From: Ectopseudomonas khazarica
GTDB taxonomy: Bacteria > Pseudomonadota > Gammaproteobacteria > Pseudomonadales > Pseudomonadaceae
Length of the DNA: 64,000 bases
Assembly (NCBI RefSeq): GCF_004521985.1
Contig: NZ_SBHZ01000014.1
Location: 62,001-126,000, forward strand
Reading direction: 5' to 3'
The notes under the pieces are model-generated. The model was given only the letters and a program-made list of their open reading frames with translations. It did no database searches and was not told the DNA's origin. The translations under genes and the position numbers were made by a program. Within the stretch, counting starts at the first letter, position 1, and the number at the start of each line of letters is the position of its first letter. Positions 42,421-50,937 of this stretch are shown piece by piece.

Positions 42421-43392
42421 ATGAGCGAGACAACTGATCAGGCGGTGTACAAGACCCTGCTGGAGTCCACCCAGGCGATTCCCTGGAAGATCGACTGGAA
42501 GACCATGACGTTCGCCTATATCGGCCCGCAGATCGAGAGTCTGCTCGGCTGGGCGCAGGCCAGTTGGGTCAGCGCCGAGGACTGGGCCACGCGCATGCAC
42601 CCGGAAGACCGCGAGAAGGTGGTCGAGCTGTGCATCTCGCAGTCGCAGAACGGTGTCGACCACGAGGCCGACTACCGGGCGCTGACCGCCGCTGGCGACT
42701 ACGTGTGGATCCGCGACGTGGTGCATGTGGTGCGTGACGACAATGGCGAGGTGGAGTCGCTGATCGGCTTCATGTTCGACATCAGCGAACGCAAGAAGAC
42801 CGAGGAGCAGCTGCTGACCCTGCAGAAGCAGCTGGAGGAGTACTCCTACAAGGACGGCCTGACGGGCGTGGCCAACCGGCGCATGTTCGACACGGTGCTG
42901 GCTTCGGAGTGGGCCAATGCCCAGCGCACCCGCCAGCCGCTGTCGCTGATCCTCCTCGATATCGATCACTTCAAGCAGTACAACGATCATTACGGTCACA
43001 TTCAGGGTGACGACTGCCTGAAGCACGTCGGTCAGGCCCTGAGCCGTGCGGCCAGCCGGCCCCGGGACTTCGTCGGACGCTTCGGCGGCGAGGAGTTCGT
43101 GCTGGTCCTGCCGGAGACCGATGAGGCCGCGGCCCGGCACATCGCCGAGCGCTGCCGCCAGCAGGTGCGCCAGCAGCGCATCCCCCATGAACGCTCCAGC
43201 GTGTCGCCCATGCTCACCATCAGCCTGGGGGTGAGCACCATCGTGCCGGGCGCGCAGGACCGGGCGCTGGACTTCCTCAATGCGGTGGACAAGCTGCTCT
43301 ACCAGGCCAAGCAACGCGGGCGCGACCGCCTGGAGATGGCCCGGACGGCATCCCGCTCCGAGCTGGACGACGCAGCCGATGCCCGCGCTTGA
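42421..43392 (+). CDS. PAS-GGDEF diguanylate cyclase
   Basis: 323 residues from the ATG at 42421 (GGAGG at 42408-42412). A PAS domain of PAS_3 type (about 20-130: YIGPQIESLLGWAQASW, MHPEDREKV, YRALTAAGDYVWIRDVVHVV, FDISERKK) feeds a linker helix and a GGDEF domain (about 143-310). The active-site motif is GGEEF, and the inhibitory I-site RxxD (RPRD) lies exactly five residues before it. It should make c-di-GMP and be product-inhibited. No membrane segment, so cytoplasmic. It could supply the c-di-GMP that activates Pel synthesis, though many cyclases compete for that role. Confidence 0.9.
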   Translation: MSETTDQAVYKTLLESTQAIPWKIDWKTMTFAYIGPQIESLLGWAQASWVSAEDWATRMHPEDREKVVELCISQSQNGVDHEADYRALTAAGDYVWIRDVVHVVRDDNGEVESLIGFMFDISERKKTEEQLLTLQKQLEEYSYKDGLTGVANRRMFDTVLASEWANAQRTRQPLSLILLDIDHFKQYNDHYGHIQGDDCLKHVGQALSRAASRPRDFVGRFGGEEFVLVLPETDEAAARHIAERCRQQVRQQRIPHERSSVSPMLTISLGVSTIVPGAQDRALDFLNAVDKLLYQAKQRGRDRLEMARTASRSELDDAADARA

Positions 43393-43422
43393 GCAATCGT
43401 TAACCTGAGCGTAACGATTGCT
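43392..43422. promoter_or_regulatory. Perfect 11-base dyad upstream of mdcA
   Basis: AGCAATCGTTA and TAACGATTGCT are perfect inverted arms around nine bases. It overlaps the end of the cyclase gene by one base and lacks a T-run, so a terminator is not obvious. It lies 76 bases before mdcA and is a candidate regulator site (for example for MdcR). Confidence 0.5.
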
Positions 43423-43497
43423 CCGCCTGCTTGATTGATGACCACCAGGTCGCGCTCCTAATGTGCCTCCACGACAGCGGAACTCGTGGAGTCTTCA

Positions 43498-45150
43498 ATG
43501 ACAACAATAATATCCCCACCGCCGCAGTGGTCGCGTCGTCGCGCGGAGAAAGCGCGGCGCCTCGATCAGGTGCGTGACCTCGCCGATGGCGTGGTACTGC
43601 CCAGTGACAGAATCGTCACGGCCCTCGAGGCGCTGATCGCCCCCGGCGATCGCGTGGTGCTCGAAGGCAACAACCAGAAGCAGGCGGATTTCCTCTCGCG
43701 CTCGCTGGCCAAGGTCGACCCGGCCCGCCTGCATGACCTGCACATGATCATGCCCAGCGTCAGCCGTGCCGAGCACCTCGACCTGTTCGAACAGGGCATC
43801 GCGCGCAAGCTCGACTTCTCCTTCGCCGGGCCGCAGAGCCTGCGCATCGGCCAGTTGCTCGAAGACGGGCAGATGGAAGTCGGCGCCATCCACACCTACA
43901 TCGAGCTGTATTCGCGCCTGCTGGTGGACCTGATCCCCAATGTCGCGCTGGTCGCCGGCTTCCAGGCCGACCGCCACGGCAACATCTACACCGGGCCGAG
44001 CACCGAGGACACCCCGGCGCTGGTCGAGCCCACCGCCTTCAGCGACGGCATCGTCATCTTCCAGGTCAACGAGATAGTCGACGAGCTGCCACGGGTGGAC
44101 ATCCCGGCGTCCTGGGTCGACTTCGTGGTGGTGGCGGACAAGCCGTTCTACATCGAGCCGCTGTTCACCCGCGACCCGCGCCACATCAAGCCGGTGCACG
44201 TGCTGATGGCGATGATGGCGATTCGCGGCATCTACGAGAAACACAACGTGCAGTCGCTCAACCACGGCATCGGCTTCAACACCGCCGCCATCGAGCTGAT
44301 CCTGCCCACCTACGGCGAATCCCTCGGCCTGAAGGGCAAGATCTGCCGCAACTGGACGCTCAATCCGCACCCGACGCTGATCCCGGCCATCGAGACCGGC
44401 TGGGTGCAGAGCGTGCACTGCTTCGGCACCGAACTGGGCATGGAGGACTACATTGCCCAGCGCCCGGACGTGTTCTTCACCGGCCGCGACGGTTCGATGC
44501 GCTCCAACCGCATGATGTGCCAGCTGGCCGGGCAGTACGCGGTGGACCTGTTCATCGGCGCCACCCTGCAGGTCGACGGTGATGGCCATTCCTCCACCGT
44601 GACCCGCGGCCGCCTGGCCGGTTTCGGTGGCGCGCCGAACATGGGGCATGACCCGCGCGGCCGTCGCCATGCCACCCCGGCCTGGCTCGACATGACCACG
44701 CCGGAGACCCTGCTCGAGCGTGGCAAGAAGCTGGTGGTGCAGATGGTCGAGACCTACCAGGAGGGCGGCAAGCCCACCTTCGTCGAACGCCTGGATGCCG
44801 TCGACGTGGCGAAGAAGGCCGGCATGCCGCTGGCACCGGTGATGATCTACGGCGACGACGTCACCCACCTGCTCACCGAGGAAGGCATCGCCTACCTGTA
44901 CAAGGCGCGCTCGCTGGAAGAACGCCAGGCGATGATCGCCGCCGTGGCCGGGGTCACCGCCATCGGCCTGCGCCATGACCCGAAGGACACCGAGCGCATG
45001 CGCCGTGAAGGGCTGATCGCCCTGCCCGAAGACCTCGGCATCCGCCGTACCGATGCCAGCCGTGAACTGCTCGCGGCCAAGAGCATCGCCGAACTGGTCG
45101 ACTGGTCCGGCGGCCTGTACAACCCGCCCGCCAAGTTCAGGAGCTGGTGA
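43498..45150 (+). CDS. mdcA: Malonate decarboxylase alpha subunit MdcA
   Basis: 550 residues from the ATG at 43498 (GTGGAG before it). It is the acetyl-S-ACP:malonate ACP transferase that exchanges acetyl for malonyl on the acyl carrier subunit MdcC. Recognisable parts are VLEGNNQKQADFLSRSLAKV, VALVAGFQADRHGNIYTGPS, VHCFGTELGMEDYIAQRPDV and RGRLAGFGGAPNMGHDPRGR. First gene of the mdc operon, overlapping mdcB by one base. Confidence 0.96.
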   Translation: MTTIISPPPQWSRRRAEKARRLDQVRDLADGVVLPSDRIVTALEALIAPGDRVVLEGNNQKQADFLSRSLAKVDPARLHDLHMIMPSVSRAEHLDLFEQGIARKLDFSFAGPQSLRIGQLLEDGQMEVGAIHTYIELYSRLLVDLIPNVALVAGFQADRHGNIYTGPSTEDTPALVEPTAFSDGIVIFQVNEIVDELPRVDIPASWVDFVVVADKPFYIEPLFTRDPRHIKPVHVLMAMMAIRGIYEKHNVQSLNHGIGFNTAAIELILPTYGESLGLKGKICRNWTLNPHPTLIPAIETGWVQSVHCFGTELGMEDYIAQRPDVFFTGRDGSMRSNRMMCQLAGQYAVDLFIGATLQVDGDGHSSTVTRGRLAGFGGAPNMGHDPRGRRHATPAWLDMTTPETLLERGKKLVVQMVETYQEGGKPTFVERLDAVDVAKKAGMPLAPVMIYGDDVTHLLTEEGIAYLYKARSLEERQAMIAAVAGVTAIGLRHDPKDTERMRREGLIALPEDLGIRRTDASRELLAAKSIAELVDWSGGLYNPPAKFRSW

Positions 45151-46034
45151 TGAATGCACTTACGGCATTGCAGCCGCAGTTGTCACTGTCCCTGGCGGAC
45201 TGGCTGGCCGACCTGGCCGTGGACGCGCTGATCGACGAGGCCGACCTGTCGCCCAAACCGGGGCTGGTCGACCGTCGCGGCAGCGGCGCGCACACCGACC
45301 TGCACCTGGGCCTGATGCACGCGTCGGCGCTGGCCCTGTGGCCGAGCTTCAAGGCCATGGCCGAGGCGGCGCAGCAGCGTGGCGAGGTCGACCAGCAACT
45401 GCGTGACGAGGTGGGCCGCCTCGGCCGTGATGGCGAGGCGGAGATGCTGCGCGTCACCGACGGGGTCAACACCCATCGCGGGGCGATCTGGGCCCTGGGC
45501 CTGCTCAGCGCCGCCGCGGCGCTGGACACCGACGCCCTGGCACCGGCGCAGGTGGCGCTGCGCGCGGCGCGCCTGGCGCTGTTCAACGACCGCGCCGCGC
45601 CGGTAGCCGCTGACAGCCATGGCGCCCAGGTGTGCCGCCTGTATGGCGTGCACGGTGCCCGCGAAGAGGCGCAGCTGGGCTTTCCGGCGGTCGTGCAGCA
45701 GGCGTTGCCGCAACTGGCGCGCAGCCGGGCGGCTGGCGTCGGGGAGCAGAACGCTCGCCTCGACGCGCTGCTGGCGATCATGACCCAACTGGCCGACACC
45801 TGCGTGCTGTACCGCGCCGGCATGGCCGGGCTGACCTGCATGCAGAGCGGCGCCCGCGCGGTACTCGCCGCCGGTGGCTGCGCCAGCCTCGATGGCCGGC
45901 GCCTGTTGCGCGAACTGGAGCGCGACATGCTGCGCCTGCGCGCCTCGCCTGGCGGCGCTGCCGATCTGCTCGCCGCCACCCTGTTCCTCGACCGCCTGCA
46001 GCATGGCCTGCCGGCGCAGCTTGGGAGTCTGTGA
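45150..46034 (+). CDS. mdcB: Triphosphoribosyl-dephospho-CoA synthase MdcB
   Basis: 294 residues from the ATG at 45150 (the GTG at 45147 is an alternative). CitG/MdcB family motifs: DEADLSPKPGLVDRRGSGAH, DGVNTHRGAIWALGLLSAAA and the C-terminal SPGGAADLLAATLFLD. It makes the prosthetic-group precursor from ATP and dephospho-CoA for MdcC. Its ATG overlaps the mdcA stop. Confidence 0.95.
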   Translation: MNALTALQPQLSLSLADWLADLAVDALIDEADLSPKPGLVDRRGSGAHTDLHLGLMHASALALWPSFKAMAEAAQQRGEVDQQLRDEVGRLGRDGEAEMLRVTDGVNTHRGAIWALGLLSAAAALDTDALAPAQVALRAARLALFNDRAAPVAADSHGAQVCRLYGVHGAREEAQLGFPAVVQQALPQLARSRAAGVGEQNARLDALLAIMTQLADTCVLYRAGMAGLTCMQSGARAVLAAGGCASLDGRRLLRELERDMLRLRASPGGAADLLAATLFLDRLQHGLPAQLGSL

Positions 46035-46035
46035 A

Positions 46036-46335
46036 ATGGAAACCCTGTCTTTTCAATTCCCCGCCGGGCAGCCGGCCCAGGGCCGTGCGCTGGTCGGCTG
46101 TGTCGGCTCCGGTGACCTGGAAGTGCTGCTCGAACCCGGCCAGGCCGGCACCCTGGCCATCGAAGTGGTGACCTCGGTGAACGGTAGTGCGCCGCGCTGG
46201 CAGCAGTTGTTCGAACGCATGTTCCGCGAGCAGCAGTTGCCGGCACTGAACATCGCCATCCACGATTTCGGCGCGACCCCCGGCGTGGTGCGCCTGCGCC
46301 TGGAACAAGGTCTGGAGGAGCTGAGCCATGGCTGA
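46036..46335 (+). CDS. mdcC: Malonate decarboxylase acyl carrier protein MdcC (delta)
   Basis: 99 residues from the ATG at 46036, one base after mdcB ends. RALVGCVGSGDLEVLLEP holds S25, the residue that carries the phosphoribosyl-dephospho-CoA arm in the Klebsiella protein. The rest is the compact carrier fold (ALNIAIHDFGATPGVVRLRL). It shuttles acetyl and malonyl groups. Overlaps mdcD by eight bases. Confidence 0.94.
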   Translation: METLSFQFPAGQPAQGRALVGCVGSGDLEVLLEPGQAGTLAIEVVTSVNGSAPRWQQLFERMFREQQLPALNIAIHDFGATPGVVRLRLEQGLEELSHG

Positions 46336-47179
46336 ACAGGACATCCAGCGCCTGCTGGCGCAGCGCAGCTTCACCGAACTCGGCGCACGTCAGCGTGCCC
46401 GCGCCCTGCTCGACGACGGCAGCTTTCGCGAGCTGCTCGATCCCTTCGCCCGGCTGATGTCGCCCTGGCTGCCGCAGCAGGGCATCGTGCCGCAGGCCGA
46501 CGACGGCGTGGTGGTGGCCAAGGGTCTGCTCGACGGTGCGCCTGCCGTGGTGATCGCCATCGAAGGTGCCTTCCAGGGAGGCAGCCTGGGTGAAGTGGGC
46601 GGGGCGAAGATCGCCGGCGCCCTGGAACTGGCCGCCGAGGACAACCGGGCAGGCACGCCGACGCGCGCCGTGCTGCTGCTGGAGACCGGCGGCGTGCGCC
46701 TGCAGGAGGCCAACCTGGGGCTGGCGGCGATTGCCGAGATCCAGGCCGCCATCGTCGAGCTGCGTCAGTACCAGCCGGTGATCGGCCTGGTCGCCGGCCC
46801 GGTCGGCTGCTTCGGTGGCATGTCCATCGCCGCCGGGCTGTGCAGCTACCTGCTGGTGACCCGCGAGGCACGCCTGGGGCTCAACGGCCCGCAGGTGATC
46901 GAGCAGGAGGCCGGGCTGGACGAGTACGACTCACGCGACCGCCCGTTCATCTGGAGCCTGACCGGCGGCGAGCAGCGCCATGCCAGTGGCCTGGTCGACG
47001 GCTATGTGAGCGATGACGTCGAGGCCATCCGCAGCGAACTGCATGGGCTGTTCGCCAAGGGCAAGCCCGAGCTGGAGCGCAGTCGGCGCCACGCCTGGTT
47101 CCTGCAGCGACTGCGCGCCGTCGACACTTCGATCCAGGCCGATGCCGCTGCCGTACGCAGCGCCTATCAGGGAGCATGA
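46328..47179 (+). CDS. mdcD: Malonate decarboxylase beta subunit MdcD
   Basis: 283 residues with a crotonase/carboxyltransferase fold (VVIAIEGAFQGGSLGEVGGAKI, LLLETGGVRLQEANLGLAAI, GPVGCFGGMSIAAGLCSYL). With MdcE it decarboxylates malonyl-S-ACP to acetyl-S-ACP and CO2. No biotin subunit is present, consistent with the soluble, biotin-independent Pseudomonas enzyme. Confidence 0.95.
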   Translation: MAEQDIQRLLAQRSFTELGARQRARALLDDGSFRELLDPFARLMSPWLPQQGIVPQADDGVVVAKGLLDGAPAVVIAIEGAFQGGSLGEVGGAKIAGALELAAEDNRAGTPTRAVLLLETGGVRLQEANLGLAAIAEIQAAIVELRQYQPVIGLVAGPVGCFGGMSIAAGLCSYLLVTREARLGLNGPQVIEQEAGLDEYDSRDRPFIWSLTGGEQRHASGLVDGYVSDDVEAIRSELHGLFAKGKPELERSRRHAWFLQRLRAVDTSIQADAAAVRSAYQGA

Positions 47180-47181
47180 AC

Positions 47182-47988
47182 ATGAGCACAGTCCAAGAAC
47201 AACGTGGCCTGCACTGGTTCCGGGCGTTGAGTGGCAATGCCCGGCCGCTGGCCGGTTTGCCCGCTTCGCTGCTGGTGGCCGATGGCGAACTGGCCGGCCA
47301 GGCGGTGCGTTATCTGGCGGTGGTCGCCGATGCCGACAATGCCTTCCCCCGCGCCCGCAACGGCGAGGTCGGCCTGCTCGAAGGCTGGGGCCTGGCGCAG
47401 GCGGTGGACGAGGCCATCGAGGCGGATCGCGACAACCCGCACAAGCGTGCGCTGATCGCCATCGTCGACGTGCCGAGCCAGGCCTACGGCCGCCGCGAGG
47501 AGGCCTACGGCATTCATCAGGCGCTGGCCGGTGCGGTGGATGCCTATGCCCGTGCGCGCCTGGCCGGGCATGCGGTTGTTGGCCTGCTGGTGGGCAAGGC
47601 GATGTCCGGTGCCTTCCTCGCCCATGGCTACCAGGCCAACCGCCTGATCGCCCTGCGCGACGCCGGGGTGATGGTGCATGCCATGGGCAAGGCCGCCGCT
47701 GCGCGCATCACCCTGCGCAGTGTCGACGAGCTGGAGGCGCTGGCCGCCAGCGTGCCGCCGATGGCCTATGACCTGGACAGCTACGCCTCGCTCGGCCTGC
47801 TCGCGCAGGTGCTCGACGTGGAGCAGGTGGCGCAGCCGACAGCGACCGACCTGGCCCATGTGCGTGAGGCGCTGAGCCAGGCGCTGGTGGCTATCGCCGG
47901 CAGCCCGCGAGACCTGCGCAATCGCCTGGGCGCGGCCAATCGTGCCGCCTCCACGCAGGTGCGCGAGGCCTTGCGCGCGCAGTGGTGA
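47182..47988 (+). CDS. mdcE: Malonate decarboxylase gamma subunit MdcE
   Basis: 268 residues from the ATG at 47182: GGAG at 47171-47174 stands seven bases before it but only one base before the ATG at 47176. Carboxyltransferase-type fold with RREEAYGIHQALAGAVDAYA and LLVGKAMSGAFLAHGYQANR. Partner of MdcD in malonyl-ACP decarboxylation. A palindromic element follows the stop. Confidence 0.94.
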   Translation: MSTVQEQRGLHWFRALSGNARPLAGLPASLLVADGELAGQAVRYLAVVADADNAFPRARNGEVGLLEGWGLAQAVDEAIEADRDNPHKRALIAIVDVPSQAYGRREEAYGIHQALAGAVDAYARARLAGHAVVGLLVGKAMSGAFLAHGYQANRLIALRDAGVMVHAMGKAAAARITLRSVDELEALAASVPPMAYDLDSYASLGLLAQVLDVEQVAQPTATDLAHVREALSQALVAIAGSPRDLRNRLGAANRAASTQVREALRAQW

Positions 47989-47992
47989 GGCT

Positions 47993-48052
47993 CAGGGCGG
48001 GTGAACCCCGCCGCTCCTGAATGAGACGAAACGGCGGGTTGCCCCCGCCCTG
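47993..48052. repeat. Long hairpin between mdcE and mdcG
   Basis: CAGGGCGGG (47993-48001) pairs with CCCGCCCTG (48044-48052); inside it AACCCCGCCG pairs with CGGCGGGTT with one bulged C. It is a strong nested stem within the operon, possibly a REP-type element or a partial terminator. Confidence 0.65.
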
Positions 48053-48065
48053 CGGAGAACCAGCG

Positions 48066-48701
48066 ATGCACCCGACACCCCGTCCACATGATTTGCTCTG
48101 GGGCCTGCGCCCCGAGCACCTGCCGCAGGAGGCGCCGGTCTGGGCTCGCGCCGCCCTGGGCGGGCATGTGCCGGTGGTGGTGCGTCGCGCTCCCGCCGAA
48201 CCCGGCTGGGTGGCGGTCGGTATCCGTGGCGCCGCGCGTGAACAGCGCTATGCAAGCTGGATGCGCCTGAGCGATATCAGCCGGCTGGTCAACCCCCAGT
48301 CCGTGGCCAGGGCAGGGCGCTGGCGTGCGCATGCTCAGCGGCACTGGCCGGCGTTACGTGCCCTCGAATATGTCGCGCCGCACCTGGATGGCTTCGGCCT
48401 GGCCTGGGGCGTGACCGGCAGTCTGGGTTTCGAATTGGCCAGCGGCATCCGTGCGGCGCACCCGCAGAGCGATCTCGACCTGACGCTGCTGGCGCCGCAC
48501 GCCCTCGACCGCGCCTCGGCCCGCAGGCTGTGTGCCGTGCTGGACGCCGCGCCAGGCCGCATCGACCTGCAACTGGAAACCCCGCACGGCGCCGTGGCGC
48601 TGCGCGAATGGGCCGGTGACGCGGCGCGCGTACTGCTGAAAACGCAACGCGGCCCGCAGCTGGTCGACGATCCCTGGCTCCTGCAGCAGGTGGCGGCATG
48701 A
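48066..48701 (+). CDS. mdcG: Malonate decarboxylase holo-ACP synthase MdcG
   Basis: 211 residues from the ATG at 48066 (CGGAGAACC upstream). It is a nucleotidyltransferase-fold enzyme: GVTGSLGFELASGI then SDLDLTLLAP with the catalytic DxD aspartates. It transfers the phosphoribosyl-dephospho-CoA arm to MdcC. Overlaps mdcH by four bases. Confidence 0.92.
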   Translation: MHPTPRPHDLLWGLRPEHLPQEAPVWARAALGGHVPVVVRRAPAEPGWVAVGIRGAAREQRYASWMRLSDISRLVNPQSVARAGRWRAHAQRHWPALRALEYVAPHLDGFGLAWGVTGSLGFELASGIRAAHPQSDLDLTLLAPHALDRASARRLCAVLDAAPGRIDLQLETPHGAVALREWAGDAARVLLKTQRGPQLVDDPWLLQQVAA

Positions 48702-49624
48702 GCACGCTCTGGGCCTTTCCCGGCCAGGGCGCGCAGCAGCCCGGCATGCTCCAGGCCTTGCCGGATGCCGCGGTCGTCCACGATTGCCTGGAACAGGCCA
48801 GCGCCACCTTGGGCGAGGATGTGCGCCTGCTGGATTCGGCCGAGGCGCTGCAGGGCACCCGCGCCGTGCAGCTGTGCCTGCTGATCGCCGGTGTCGCTGC
48901 CTCGCGCCTGCTTATCGAACGCGGCCATCGTCCTGAGTATGTCGCCGGGCTGTCCATCGGTGCCTACGCCGCTGCGGTGGTGGCCGAGGCCCTGGATTTT
49001 GCCGATGCGCTGCGCCTGGTCGCCCTGCGCGGCGAGCTGATGCAGCGCGCCTATCCCGCCGGCTACGGCATGACCGCCATCCTCGGCCTCGATCAGGCCA
49101 GCGTCGAGCGCCTGTTGGACGACGCCGAAGGGCCGCTGTACCTGGCCAATATCAATGCGGAAAACCAGCTGGTGATCGCCGGCAGCGATGCGGCCATGGC
49201 GCAGGTCGCCGAGCGGGCCCGCGCCCTCGGCGCCGCTGCGGTCAGGCGCTTGGCCATGAGCGTGCCGTCGCACTGCGAGCTGCTCGATGCACCGGCGCGC
49301 GAGCTGGCGGCGGCCTTCGCCGGGGTTGCGCTGCATGTGCCACGGGCGCGTTACCTGAGCAGCAGCTCGGCACGGGTGATTCGCGAGCCACAGCGTCTGC
49401 GCGATGACCTGGCGTTCAACATGAGCCGCCGCGTCGACTGGCAGGCCACGCTCGTCACTGCCTACGAGCGCGGTGTGCGCCTGCACCTGGAACTGCCTCC
49501 AGGCGGCGTGCTCACCGGTCTGGCCCGGCGCGTATTCGAACCCGGACAGGCTGTCGCCTTTGCCGGCGCACGTCTGGATACACTCGACGCCATGTTGCGT
49601 CAGGAGGTAAGCCTCGACCGCTGA
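48698..49624 (+). CDS. mdcH: Malonyl-CoA acyltransferase MdcH (epsilon)
   Basis: 308 residues, FabD-like. The nucleophile motif is GLSIGAYAAAVV and the catalytic histidine lies in MSVPSHCELLDAPA; WAFPGQGAQQPGM opens the fold. It charges the carrier protein from malonyl-CoA to prime the decarboxylase. A 62-base gap with no clear signal separates it from the transporter genes. Confidence 0.94.
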   Translation: MSTLWAFPGQGAQQPGMLQALPDAAVVHDCLEQASATLGEDVRLLDSAEALQGTRAVQLCLLIAGVAASRLLIERGHRPEYVAGLSIGAYAAAVVAEALDFADALRLVALRGELMQRAYPAGYGMTAILGLDQASVERLLDDAEGPLYLANINAENQLVIAGSDAAMAQVAERARALGAAAVRRLAMSVPSHCELLDAPARELAAAFAGVALHVPRARYLSSSSARVIREPQRLRDDLAFNMSRRVDWQATLVTAYERGVRLHLELPPGGVLTGLARRVFEPGQAVAFAGARLDTLDAMLRQEVSLDR

Positions 49625-49686
49625 GCCGTAGCGTTTACCGAAGCACAAGAACAACAACTTCGATATGTGAAACGAGGACAACAACA

Positions 49687-50088
49687 ATGATCATCTACGG
49701 TGTCGCCTTTCTGGCGTTCTGCACCCTGGCAGGCATCTTCATCGGCTCGCTGCTGGGGCAACTCATCGGCGTGCCCGCCAACGTAGGCGGTGTCGGCATC
49801 GCCATGCTGCTGCTGATATTCCTGGGTAGTTACCTGAAGAACCGCGGACTGTTCACCGGCAAGTCGGAACAGGGCGTGGAGTTCTGGAGCGCCATCTACA
49901 TCCCCATCGTGGTCGCCATGGCCGCCCAGCAGAATGTCTACGGTGCCCTCAGCGGTGGGCCGATGGCGATCCTGGCGGGTATCGCCGCCGTCGTCGCCGG
50001 CTTCGCCCTGGTCCCCGTGCTCAGCCGGATCGGGCAAAAGAAGCCTGAAACCGATGTCACCTCCTCCCTGACCAAAGCACCACGGTGA
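49687..50088 (+). CDS. madL: Malonate transporter subunit MadL
   Basis: 133 residues, four hydrophobic segments (about 3-22, 35-55, 68-85, 92-115), with IIYGVAFLAFCTLAGIFIGS at the start. MadL and MadM together import malonate in proteobacterial mdc/mad clusters. AACGAGGACAAC precedes the ATG. Its end overlaps the start region of madM. Confidence 0.92.
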   Translation: MIIYGVAFLAFCTLAGIFIGSLLGQLIGVPANVGGVGIAMLLLIFLGSYLKNRGLFTGKSEQGVEFWSAIYIPIVVAMAAQQNVYGALSGGPMAILAGIAAVVAGFALVPVLSRIGQKKPETDVTSSLTKAPR

Positions 50089-50093
50089 TCGCC

Positions 50094-50858
50094 ATGTACG
50101 AATCTCTGCTCAAGGTTGTCACCAGCTACGGCATGCTCAGCGGTTTCGCCATCATCGGCATCACCATGTGGGTGTCGTACTGGATCTCCGACAAGTTCAC
50201 CAAGGGCCGCCTGCATGGCTCGGCCATCGCCATCCTCCTCGGCCTGTTGCTGTCCTATATCGGCGGCGCCTACACAGGTGGCCAGAAAGGCCTGGTGGAC
50301 ATTCCCCTGTTCGCCGGCATTGGCCTGCTGGGCGGCGCCATGCTGCGTGACTTCGCCATCGTCGCCACCGGCTTCGGGGTCAGTGTCGAGGAACTCAAGC
50401 GCGCCGGGTTCGCCGGGGTACTGGCGCTGTTCGTCGGCGTGCTGTCGTCCTTCGTCGCGGGTGTCGCGGTGGCCATGGCGTTCGGTTACACCGACGTGGT
50501 CAGCCTGACCACCATCGGCACCGGCGCGGTGACCTACATCGTCGGCCCGGTGACCGGTGCGGCGCTGGGCGCCAGTTCCGACGTGATGGCGCTGTCGATT
50601 GCCGCCGGCTTGATCAAGGCGATCCTGGTGATGGTGGCCACGCCTTTCGTCGCGCCTTACATCGGCCTGGACAATCCGCGCAGCGCGGTGATCTTCGGTG
50701 GCCTGATGGGCACCTCCAGCGGTGTCGCCGGCGGCCTGGCGGCGACCGATCCCAAGCTGGTGCCCTATGGTTGCCTGACCGCGGCCTTCTACACCGCGCT
50801 GGGCTGCCTGCTTGGCCCGTCGTTGCTCTACTTTCTGATGCGAGGCCTTCTGGGCTGA
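50094..50858 (+). CDS. madM: Malonate transporter subunit MadM
   Basis: 254 residues from the ATG at 50094; a GTG at 50085 overlapping the madL stop is an alternative that would couple translation. About seven membrane segments, with conserved GYTDVVSLTTIGTGAVTYIV and GASSDVMALSIAAGLIKAIL. It is the larger malonate transporter subunit. A strong terminator follows. Confidence 0.92.
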   Translation: MYESLLKVVTSYGMLSGFAIIGITMWVSYWISDKFTKGRLHGSAIAILLGLLLSYIGGAYTGGQKGLVDIPLFAGIGLLGGAMLRDFAIVATGFGVSVEELKRAGFAGVLALFVGVLSSFVAGVAVAMAFGYTDVVSLTTIGTGAVTYIVGPVTGAALGASSDVMALSIAAGLIKAILVMVATPFVAPYIGLDNPRSAVIFGGLMGTSSGVAGGLAATDPKLVPYGCLTAAFYTALGCLLGPSLLYFLMRGLLG

Positions 50859-50865
50859 CCTTTCG

Positions 50866-50890
50866 CCCGCCGTCATGGCGGGCTTTTTTA
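50866..50890 (+). terminator. Terminator of the mdc-mad operon
   Basis: GCCCGCC (50866-50872) and GGCGGGC (50878-50884) form a perfect stem with a five-base loop, followed by TTTTTT. Confidence 0.92.
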
Positions 50891-50937
50891 TGGCCCCGTT
50901 CAGGCATGCCTTCAGTCGCGAGGGCGTCGAGATGCCT

